A stretch of DNA of 7,416 nt, taken from assembly GCA_015232935.1 (NCBI GenBank), contig JADFYT010000105.1:1-7416 (forward strand). Reading direction: 5' to 3'. Source of the stretch: Desulfamplus sp. (GTDB lineage Bacteria > Desulfobacterota > Desulfobacteria > Desulfobacterales > Desulfobacteraceae). Of this stretch, positions 1-5,096 are shown piece by piece. The notes under the pieces were generated by a model, which worked only from the letters and a program-made list of their open reading frames with translations, was not told where the DNA came from and searched no databases. Position 1 is the stretch's first letter. Every line of letters begins with the position of its first letter. The translations under genes were made by a program, and so were the position numbers.

Positions 1-208
1 CACGGTAAATGGGCATGATTGACATGTATCAATCACCCCCAAATATAAAAATGATAGTCATTTTCACGGTAAACGAACATGGTCGGATGGGAAGCCGGCC
101 ACCCCCAAGCATGAAAACCGTAATGTGTTTTCACGGTAAACGGGCATGATTGACATGTATCAATCACCCCCCAAATATAAAAATGATAGTCATTTTCACG
201 GTAAATAT
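1..208 (+). repeat. Tandem array of two-hairpin repeat units (left array)
   Basis: Three tandem units occupy 1-64, 65-131 and 132-196, followed by the start of a fourth at 197-208. Each begins CACGGTAAA(C/T) and ends in TTTT. Units 1 and 3 are nearly identical, differing by one substitution and one extra C; unit 2 differs strongly in sequence but keeps the layout. The first hairpin is TGATTGA..TCAATCA in units 1 and 3 and TGGTCGG..CCGGCCA in unit 2. A CACCCCCAA linker follows, then a second hairpin: AAAATGA-TAG-TCATTTT in units 1 and 3, TGAAAAC..GTTTTCA in unit 2. Stems are preserved although their sequences change, which argues for selection on a folded DNA or RNA form. The array ends immediately before the ribosome-binding site of a recombinase remnant. 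A related inverted array lies at 2265-2408. The array may extend left of the window. Confidence 0.9.
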
Positions 209-221
209 CAGGAGGTTATGC

Positions 222-419
222 ATGACACCATTAAAAGAACGATTTCAAAAACATCTTACGCTTAAAAGACTATCCCCAAAGACGCATCAGGCATATATTG
301 GAGCTGTAACAGGACTTGCCTTGTACTATCACAAAAGCCCTGATCAGCTGTCAGACGCTCAGGTTCAGGAGTCTTTAATATCAAGCCTGTCAGGGCGATT
401 CAAGAGTGTGAAGAGGTGA
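222..419 (+). pseudogene. Tyrosine recombinase/integrase, N-terminal fragment
   Basis: Reading from ATG 222, the first ~49 residues match the N-terminal SAM-like (core-binding) domain of XerC/D-type tyrosine recombinases, with the typical pattern LKRLSPKTHQAYIGAV..LALYYHKSPDQLSDAQVQ. After about position 370 the similarity ends, and the frame runs through unrelated sequence to TGA 417-419, giving only 65 residues. The family is normally about 280-400 residues, so the rest of this domain and the whole catalytic domain (R..H-R-H..Y) are missing. AGGAGG at 210-215 lies 6 bases before the ATG, so the fragment still has a good translation start. In-frame extension to TTG 150 would only translate repeat sequence and is not credible. 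Integrases of this type often accompany IS91-like transposases in proteobacteria (recollection); no transposase is visible here. It is a remnant, not a working enzyme. Confidence 0.85.
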
Positions 420-423
420 TTCC

Positions 424-737
424 ATGCAGAATAAACGTGGAGGATACAGGGGGAAAGCAAAGCCGAAGTTGCCGCCACATCCGAAAAGAGTTCCGGTTAA
501 TGCCCGCATTCAACGGTAGATGCTTGATAAAATAAAGAAAAAGGGGATGTTGAATTTGTTTTAGAGGATATACTCATTAATGCAGGTTTTGAATATTACG
601 AAATAAAAGAGACAAAAGAGAGCATCCTTCATATCTGGTCAAAAGTAGTTGACACTTTTCTTGAAGTAATCCCCTTAAATGGGGATACTGCCCAAGAAAG
701 TGTCAACTGGCAAATGAAGGATGCCGACAATTCCTGA
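424..737 (+). pseudogene. Small hypothetical protein gene, broken by amber stop and frameshift
   Basis: ATG 424 follows a near-perfect Shine-Dalgarno sequence, GAGGTGAT at 413-420. The frame gives a basic, proline-rich N-terminus (MQNKRGGYRGKAKPKLPPHP) and then RVPVNARIQR before TAG at 517-519. Reading continues plausibly after the stop (MLDKIKKKG) until the A/G-rich run at 538-546, where one base appears to be lost. From GAT 546 the frame gives DVEFVLEDILINAGFEYYE and stays open to TGA 735-737. Joined, this makes a protein of about 100 residues with a beta strand followed by helices, as in ribbon-helix-helix DNA-binding or antitoxin-like proteins; that assignment is inference. The distal part (after about 621) overlaps a long palindrome and may not be original coding sequence. 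I do not recognise the family. A sequencing error in the homopolymer could explain the frameshift but not the amber codon. Confidence 0.6.
622..724. repeat. 103-bp imperfect palindrome (long hairpin, MITE-like)
   Basis: The outer arms GCATCCTTCAT (622-632) and ATGAAGGATGC (714-724) are exact inverted repeats. Inside them, GTTGACACTTTTCTTG (648-663) pairs with CAAGAAAGTGTCAAC (693-707) with one bulged T. ATCCCC (669-674) pairs with GGGGAT (681-686) across a TTAAAT loop. The arms carry small asymmetric bulges. Such a structure could be a small non-autonomous mobile element, the fused ends of an insertion sequence, or a transcribed hairpin. I see no clear target-site duplication at its edges. 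It overlaps the 3' part of the broken small gene and may be what disrupted it. Confidence 0.8.
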
Positions 738-748
738 TATTTTTTTAT

Positions 749-810
749 GCTGACCGGGTCAATTTTGTTGACCGCTACTGGGTCATTTGTTTTGGCCATT
801 GACATTTACA
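749..810 (-). mobile_element. Possible end of an IS21-family element (remnant)
   Basis: On the minus strand the segment begins TGTAAATGTCAATGGCC and contains spaced copies of a TGACC motif: AAATGACCCA, GCGGTCAAC and AATTGACCCGG. Part of it is also an inverted repeat, GGTCAA..TTGACC at 757-773. IS21-type elements have TG-starting ends with several internal transposase-binding repeats, and this resembles such an end. No istA or istB coding sequence is present and the partner end was not found. The call rests on pattern resemblance and memory of such ends. Confidence 0.35.
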
Positions 811-955
811 CTCTAATGCTCTTTGGGTTATGATAATCAAGGGGCTATCCCTACATTGTTATCTTCCTTGCAAATTGCAAAAAATAATGACAGATATATT
901 TAAGGTATGCCCCTGTAGGTTAATATACAGTGTCTTGGATAATTTGACTGGCAGA

Positions 956-1007
956 AGCACTATGTAAGCCGGCAAAATAAGTAATTGCTTGAACAAAGTG
1001 CTTTTTT
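956..1007 (+). terminator. Weak rho-independent terminator-like hairpin
   Basis: AGCACTATGT (956-965) pairs with ACAAAGTGCT (993-1002) with one mismatch, followed by six T residues at 1002-1007. The loop is long, about 27 bases. It would stop plus-strand transcription leaving the remnant region before it runs antisense into the binding-protein gene. No intact plus-strand gene lies upstream, so it may be a relic or chance. Confidence 0.35.
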
Positions 1008-1038
1008 CGCAATCAAATAGATTTCAAGATATCATGCC

Positions 1039-2118
1039 TCAGATATATTTAAACTGCTGATATGGCTCTTCTGTGATCTTGTTCCACTCGTAGATCTTTG
1101 ACCTGAAGTTTTTAAAGGATTCATAGACCTTTTTGCTCATCGGATCAGATGCTGCCAGCTCTTCGAGCACCTGATCAGCATAGGTCTTGAGCTCTTTTAA
1201 TACATCATCCGGGAACTTTCTGAGCTCAACCTTGTGCTTTGTTATAAGCTCATTCAGGGCATCGTTATTTTTTGCCTCAAATTCACAGAGCATCCAGCTG
1301 TTGGTCTTCTCGATCGCTGTATCCAGGATCACTTTGAATTCAGGAGAGAGCTTCTCATACGCACCAATATTGACAATGGCCTCAAGAGTTGTTCCAGGTT
1401 CATGCCATCCTGGATAGTAGTAATACTTGGCAACCTTGTGAAGACCAAGTTTGAGATCATGGTAGGGACCTACCCATTCAGTAGCGTCAATTACGCCCCT
1501 CTCAAGATTGGTATAGATTTCGCCACCAGCAACCAGAATAGCATTACCGCCAGCTTTGGCAAGAACCTGCCCGCCAAGACCCGGGATTCTCATCTTGAGT
1601 CCCTTTAGATCTGCAACACTGTTGATCTCCTTGTTAAACCATCCTCCCATCTGAACGCCTGTGTTCCCGCCAAGGTAAGGTTTGAGATTAAAGGGTTTAT
1701 AAACCTCCTCCCACAGAGCCATTCCACCGCCTGACGTGACCCATGAGTTTTGAGACTGTGCATTGAAACCAAAAGGTACCGCTGCGAAAAACTGGGCTGC
1801 CGGTGCTTTGCCTGACCAGTAGTAGGCTGCCCCATGCCCCATTTCAACTGTGCCCTGGCTTACCGCATCAAATACGCCCATCGGCGGTATAAGTTCCCCG
1901 CCGCCGTAAACAGAGATCTTGAATTTACCCCCACTCATTTCATCCACAAGTTTTGCAATATAGTCAGCACCTTCTCCAAGCATCGGAAAATGGGGTGGCC
2001 AGGTTGTGACCATTTTCCACATTACCGGTTTTGCCGCCATCGCCGGAACCGCACCCATTGCTGCACCTGCCGCCAATGCACCTGCACCTGCTTTTTTGAT
2101 AAATTCGCGTCGTTTCAC
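1039..2118 (-). CDS. TRAP transporter substrate-binding protein, TakP-like, Tat-exported
   Basis: This is a periplasmic DctP-family solute receptor that would deliver an organic acid to a TRAP (DctQM) permease. The start is GTG 2116-2118, with AAGGAG at 2129-2134 ten bases upstream; length 359 residues is normal. Residues 3-8 (RREFIK) form a twin-arginine motif followed by an Ala/Gly-rich segment and cleavage near AMAA (26-29), so folded export by Tat is expected. The segments MRIPGLGG (R177), EWVGPY (E214, W215) and GWHEPGTTLE (E240), with Q156 in GVQMGG, match the pattern of the TakP subgroup. As I recall, in Rhodobacter TakP the equivalent residues bind a 2-oxoacid carboxylate and a metal ion; the lactate-binding Thermus homologue is related. 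Substrate is therefore probably a 2-oxoacid or lactate (inference). No dctQ or dctM gene is in the window, so it is an orphan here. It lies between two inward-facing repeat arrays. Confidence 0.93.
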   Translation of the reverse strand: MKRREFIKKAGAGALAAGAAMGAVPAMAAKPVMWKMVTTWPPHFPMLGEGADYIAKLVDEMSGGKFKISVYGGGELIPPMGVFDAVSQGTVEMGHGAAYYWSGKAPAAQFFAAVPFGFNAQSQNSWVTSGGGMALWEEVYKPFNLKPYLGGNTGVQMGGWFNKEINSVADLKGLKMRIPGLGGQVLAKAGGNAILVAGGEIYTNLERGVIDATEWVGPYHDLKLGLHKVAKYYYYPGWHEPGTTLEAIVNIGAYEKLSPEFKVILDTAIEKTNSWMLCEFEAKNNDALNELITKHKVELRKFPDDVLKELKTYADQVLEELAASDPMSKKVYESFKNFRSKIYEWNKITEEPYQQFKYI

Positions 2119-2235
2119 TGTTTTGTTTCTCCTTATTTGGGGTTGATGGTAAAGAGCATAAAGTGAATATCATGCTATCCGTACTGTTGACAGAAATAAC
2201 TTATGTTAGCCAAATCTTGATTTTATCATATGGAC

Positions 2236-2265
2236 GTTATAGGAAAGAGCGTTCGGTCTTGTCAA
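2236..2265 (-). promoter_or_regulatory. Sigma70-like promoter candidate for the TRAP binding protein
   Basis: On the minus strand TTGACA (2265-2260) is followed, after 18 bases, by TATAAC (2241-2236). The -35 is a perfect consensus and the -10 has five of six bases. It lies about 120 bases before the GTG start, leaving a long leader. The -35 box directly abuts, by one base, the terminal 16-bp sequence of the inverted repeat array, so the array sits just upstream of the promoter. Confidence 0.5.
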
Positions 2266-2408
2266 TATTTACCGTGAAAACACATCCTGGTTTTCATGTT
2301 TGAAGGTGGCCGAATTCCGGCGGTCATGAAAGTTTAACATGAAAATACATTCTTGTTTTCATGACTCGGGGTGGCCATACAAAAAAAACGGCCATGCTGG
2401 TTTATAAT
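2265..2408 (-). repeat. Inverted array of the same two-hairpin repeat units (right array)
   Basis: Read on the minus strand this holds two units, 2408-2342 and 2341-2277, then the terminal sequence TTTTCACGGTAAATAT (2280-2265). Those 16 bases are identical to 193-208 of the left array. Unit 2341-2277 folds TGACCG..CGGCCA (one A-C mismatch) and TGAAAAC..GTTTTCA. Unit 2408-2342 folds TGGCC..GGCCA and CATGAAAA..TTTTCATG. Unit lengths (65 and ~67 bp) and the CCACC(C/T)..CATGAAAAC linker match unit 2 of the left array. Orientation is opposite, so both arrays point toward 209-2264. The distal unit covers the region of the earliest possible ATG of the neighbouring EamA gene. Confidence 0.85.
2403..2408 (+). 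promoter_or_regulatory. -10 element candidate for the EamA transporter gene
   Basis: TATAAT is a perfect -10 hexamer 34 bases before TTG 2442. No good -35 hexamer lies at the right distance, so this is only a candidate. If used, transcripts would begin near 2415, which excludes the translation starts at 2361 and 2394. It sits at the outer edge of the right repeat array. Confidence 0.3.
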
Positions 2409-2441
2409 CGCAATAATTACAATACTTATGGATGTAACTCA

Positions 2442-3344
2442 TTGAAAGTCGGAATTGCTGGAAACAAAGCAGTAAAAGCATATATGCTTTTAACTGTTGC
2501 CGTCTTTAGTTGGGCACTCAATACCGTGCTGGCCAAAGGCATGATAAATGAAATAGAGCCGATGACCCTCTCATTTTTCAGATGGTTTTCGGCATTGTGC
2601 TTTATTCTGCCTTTTGGCTTGAAAAGGGTACTAAAGGAAAAAGAGATACTAAGGCAGAATTATATCAAGATTGTGATTCTCTCGATTTTCAGCATATCTC
2701 TCTACAACTCCCTGATCTACTGTTCTGCAAGATTTACGACCGCAACCAACATGTCTTTTGTAATTGCAGCCACGCCTGCGACTACATTTATCGTATCCTG
2801 GATCTTTCTTCGTCAGAAGGAGAGTTTCCCAAGAATTCTGGGAATGCTCCTCTCTCTTGGCGGGATGTTGCTGATTGTTTTCAAGGGAAATATAAACAAT
2901 CTTTTATCCCTGGTTGTCAACCCGGGTGATCTGCTTGCCTTTGGTGCGGTAGTTAGCTGGGCAATCTATTCCGTTCTTCTTGCATACATGAAACTTGACA
3001 TTGACAGGGTCGCTTTTCTGACTATCACTATCATCACAGGACTTCCTTTCATACTGCCTTTTTATCTGCATGAGCTTTCTGAATATGGCCTGTTTGCCGT
3101 AAATATTAAAAATATATCAATAATATTGTTTTTGGGGATATTCCCCTCTATCGTATCTTATCTTTGCTGGAATGAAGGTGTAAAAAGAGCGGGCCCCAAT
3201 ATGGCCTCAATATTTTTGTATCTGATTCCTGTTGTGGCTTCGCTTGTCGCCTTTTTCTTTCTGGGAGAGAGAATCCATCTTTACCACATTGCGGGCGGGT
3301 TACTTATTCTTGGAGGGCTGGTATTATACTGCAAACAGACATGA
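2442..3344 (+). CDS. DMT-superfamily transporter with two EamA domains
   Basis: An inner-membrane permease of the drug/metabolite transporter family; substrates range from amino acids to metabolites and cannot be predicted here. From TTG 2442 it is 300 residues, the usual EamA length, with about ten hydrophobic helices in two homologous halves (roughly residues 14-148 and 160-298). Hallmarks are the first helix AYMLLTVAVFSWALNTVLAKG and the C-terminal FFFLGERIHLYHIAGGLL motif typical of the second EamA repeat. The start is uncertain. ATG 2361 gives 27 extra residues, partly encoded inside a repeat unit and unlike EamA N-termini. ATG 2394 also precedes the candidate -10. TTG 2442 has only a weak GGATG at 2430-2434. 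ATG 2484 would give 286 residues starting at the first helix. It converges on the SH3 gene, with 14 bp between stop codons. Confidence 0.88.
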   Translation: MKVGIAGNKAVKAYMLLTVAVFSWALNTVLAKGMINEIEPMTLSFFRWFSALCFILPFGLKRVLKEKEILRQNYIKIVILSIFSISLYNSLIYCSARFTTATNMSFVIAATPATTFIVSWIFLRQKESFPRILGMLLSLGGMLLIVFKGNINNLLSLVVNPGDLLAFGAVVSWAIYSVLLAYMKLDIDRVAFLTITIITGLPFILPFYLHELSEYGLFAVNIKNISIILFLGIFPSIVSYLCWNEGVKRAGPNMASIFLYLIPVVASLVAFFFLGERIHLYHIAGGLLILGGLVLYCKQT

Positions 3345-3358
3345 ATAAAACTATAGCA

Positions 3359-4156
3359 TTAATCAAGAAGCCCTCCGCCGCTTCTTCTGACACCTGAAAA
3401 ACTCCTGCCGATAAACCATCCTGCAATCAGGACGCCTGCTCCGGCACAAAACCATTTTATCATTGCTGTTTTCAGAACATCATCATCTGATGAGAACAGG
3501 GTTTTAGGTATTGAATAAATAGAGAAGCCATTCTCTTCTTCATCACCGGGAATCTCTTTTTGAAGCTCATCAATATCTTCCTCTTCTATATTGTTGTCAC
3601 CAATAGATATCGGGTTGAGTGATGGTTCGTGATTTTGTTCAGAATCCATATTGCTCAGTTGTGCTTCAAGCAGTCTGCTTTTTTCAATCTGGGCACTCAG
3701 AGCGGTTTCAAGAGATTTTATTTTGTTTATATATGAAGCCTCCTTGTCGTTTTTTAAATCAGTATCAATGTTGTCAATAGTGCTTTCAGAACTTTTCTTC
3801 TGTGTGCCTTCAGGGTTGTCAGAGCTGGCCTCAAGCTGGGCTATTTTTTCTGTAAGTTGCTGGATAATTATGGTTTTTGGTATCTCATGAGTAATATATT
3901 GACTCTCAACCCAGCCGTTGTCACCCTCTTGTGTTCTTATTTTAAGAAATCTTTCTCTGGTATCAAGAATCTCTACAGGCGTATTGCTCCTTAAAGTTTT
4001 TATTGTGTTGTACTGTCTGCCAGGACCCTCCTTCAGGCTTAGAATAAGCATGTCCGAGACATAACCTGTCTGTGCATGCAGTGAAGGTATTGCTGCTAAA
4101 GCGTATAAAAAAATTGACAATATATAAATAGTGCAGTTTCTATGAGTTCTTTTCAT
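3359..4156 (-). CDS. SH3-domain protein with coiled coil and C-terminal membrane anchor (YgiM-like)
   Basis: An envelope protein with a signal peptide (1-28, cleavage near SLHA), a bacterial SH3 domain (about 29-92), a helical charged region, an acidic linker and one membrane helix (about 234-250). The SH3 pattern is LSLKEGPGRQYNTIKTL..VEIL..FLKIRT..GWVESQYI. The helical stretches (about 93-112 and 141-170) are probably coiled coil; the linker (186-210) is rich in Glu and Asp. The tail, WFCAGAGVLIAGWFIGRSF then VRR, matches the anchor-plus-arginines ending of the YgiM/TIGR04211-type architecture. Bacterial SH3 domains often bind cell-wall material, but the ligand here is unknown. ATG 4156 is preferred because TCACCT at 4164-4169 gives AGGTGA seven bases upstream on the coding strand. 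A GTG at 4186 would add ten polar residues with no good ribosome site. The gene is divergent from the aldolase operon. Confidence 0.85.
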   Translation of the reverse strand: MKRTHRNCTIYILSIFLYALAAIPSLHAQTGYVSDMLILSLKEGPGRQYNTIKTLRSNTPVEILDTRERFLKIRTQEGDNGWVESQYITHEIPKTIIIQQLTEKIAQLEASSDNPEGTQKKSSESTIDNIDTDLKNDKEASYINKIKSLETALSAQIEKSRLLEAQLSNMDSEQNHEPSLNPISIGDNNIEEEDIDELQKEIPGDEEENGFSIYSIPKTLFSSDDDVLKTAMIKWFCAGAGVLIAGWFIGRSFSGVRRSGGGLLD

Positions 4157-4239
4157 TTCTTGGTCACCTGTTTGCTTTGGATTCACTTTTTACTTTGGAT
4201 TTACCTTAGGGTTACCCTTATAAAATTCTATCTTTTGCC

Positions 4240-4268
4240 TTAATAACAGCCTTGTAAAAATTTTACAA
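4240..4268 (-). promoter_or_regulatory. Palindromic operator/promoter candidate in the divergent region
   Basis: TTGTAAAAATTTTACAA at 4252-4268 has perfect 8-bp arms around a central A. On the minus strand TTGTAA (4268-4263) and TATTAA (4245-4240), 17 bases apart, could form a promoter for the SH3 gene, with the palindrome over the -35. On the plus strand TACAAT (4264-4269) could serve as a -10 for the aldolase operon, but no -35 is evident. The central placement between divergent genes suggests a regulator site; AT-richness weakens the case. Confidence 0.3.
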
Positions 4269-4318
4269 TACCAAAAAATACCTTGCAAAGGTGTTTAAGT
4301 GAGTGTATCACATTTGCC

Positions 4319-5095
4319 ATGACGGTACTTTTAGATGAACGAAAAGAGATCATAAAATTCTCATTGAAAATGGTCAGCTCTGGTTTGACTACAGGTTCTG
4401 GAGGAAATCTAAGTATTTTTAACAGAAGCAAGGGGCTGATTGCCATTACACCGAGTGGTATTGAGTATTCCGACCTGACGCCCAAAGATATTATATTGCT
4501 TGATCTTCAAGGTAATATCTGTCCTGTTGAGGATACTGACCATAATGGTCTCCCTCCTGATGCTGTCTCTTCTGCACATTGCAGTGGCCATGCCCAGACC
4601 TTGACAAATGAAGAAAATCCTGCGGTTCCAGATTGCTTTATCGGCTGTCACGCAAATCTCAAGCCATCAAGCGAATGGGGCTTTCATCTTGCCTTGTACA
4701 GACACAGAGCTGATATTAATGCTGTAGTTCACACACATTCACCTTATGCCACCACTTTTGCCTGCCTCAACAGAGAAATTCCTCCTGTTCATTATCTTGT
4801 GGCCTTTGCCGGCAAAAAAGTGCCTGTCGCACCTTATGCCACCTTTGGAACATCCGCACTTGCGGATAATATCCTTGCAACAATCAACGACTACAATGCA
4901 ATCCTTCTTGCCAATCATGGCCTTGTAGCTGTCGGAATCACGTTGCCCGATGCCTTTAATACCGCCGAGGAGACTGAATTTGTGGCACGCGTATGTTTCC
5001 AGGCAGAATCACTTGGCAGACCAGTGTTGTTGCCTGATGACGAGATGGACAGGGTAATTGACAAGTTTAAACATTATGGCTCTGGAAGAAAATAG
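4319..5095 (+). CDS. Class II aldolase/adducin family protein, FucA-like, with a ~41-residue insertion
   Basis: A zinc-dependent class II aldolase close in pattern to L-fuculose-phosphate aldolase, 258 residues from ATG 4319. The phosphate-binding motif GSGGN (26-30) and ITPSGI (43-48) are present. The catalytic Glu lies in PSSEW (E119), zinc ligands are H138 and H140 in HTHSPYAT and H200 in ANHG, and VHYLVAFAG carries Y159 at the position of FucA Tyr113. PVAPYATFGT is also FucA-like. Between LQGN (63-66) and LKPSSEW (114-120) FucA has about 8 residues, while this protein has about 49, with C68, C88, C106, C110 and several His. The frame is intact, so this is a real insertion and not a frameshift. 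The exact sugar-phosphate substrate is unknown. No strong ribosome site precedes 4319. TTG 4283 would add 12 residues and is less likely. First gene of a tight operon; the next gene starts one base after its stop. Confidence 0.9.
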   Translation: MTVLLDERKEIIKFSLKMVSSGLTTGSGGNLSIFNRSKGLIAITPSGIEYSDLTPKDIILLDLQGNICPVEDTDHNGLPPDAVSSAHCSGHAQTLTNEENPAVPDCFIGCHANLKPSSEWGFHLALYRHRADINAVVHTHSPYATTFACLNREIPPVHYLVAFAGKKVPVAPYATFGTSALADNILATINDYNAILLANHGLVAVGITLPDAFNTAEETEFVARVCFQAESLGRPVLLPDDEMDRVIDKFKHYGSGRK

Positions 5096-5096
5096 T

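Larger units (their letters stand above)
738..1038. other. Gene-free stretch with mobile-element debris
   Basis: No convincing coding region lies here on either strand. The left part carries TGACC-type repeats resembling an insertion-sequence end (749-810), and a hairpin plus T-run sits at 956-1007. CAGATATATTTAA at 891-903 recurs exactly at 1040-1052 in the last codons of the binding-protein gene. In AT-rich DNA this 13-bp repeat could be chance, or could mark a small duplication. Nothing else is recognisable. Confidence 0.6.

Noticed and set aside
1..208. CRISPR array in the left tandem repeats
   Set aside because: There is no constant 25-40 bp repeat separated by unique spacers. Units are ~65-bp tandem copies, two of them nearly identical throughout, and no cas genes are present.
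1..208. Integron attC-like array beside an integrase
   Set aside because: The hairpins and nearby tyrosine recombinase suggested it, but the unit edges do not fit the GTTRRRY/RYYYAAC core sites, no gene cassettes separate the units, and the recombinase fragment does not show integron-integrase features.
150..221. Recombinase starting at TTG 150
   Set aside because: The extra 24 residues are translated hairpin-repeat sequence. ATG 222 has an AGGAGG site at ideal spacing.
1187..2166. Overlapping open frames on both strands within the TRAP binding-protein gene
   Set aside because: They have no recognisable domains, no good starts, and lie over a complete, well-conserved family member.
3365..3386. 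Terminator for the EamA gene from the AAGAAGC..GCTTCTT hairpin
   Set aside because: The 7-bp stem lies wholly within the last codons of the opposite-strand SH3 gene and has no T-run after it.
4283..4318. Aldolase starting at TTG 4283
   Set aside because: It adds 12 residues not expected at a FucA-like N-terminus; ATG 4319 places the family motif at the usual distance, although its ribosome site is weak.
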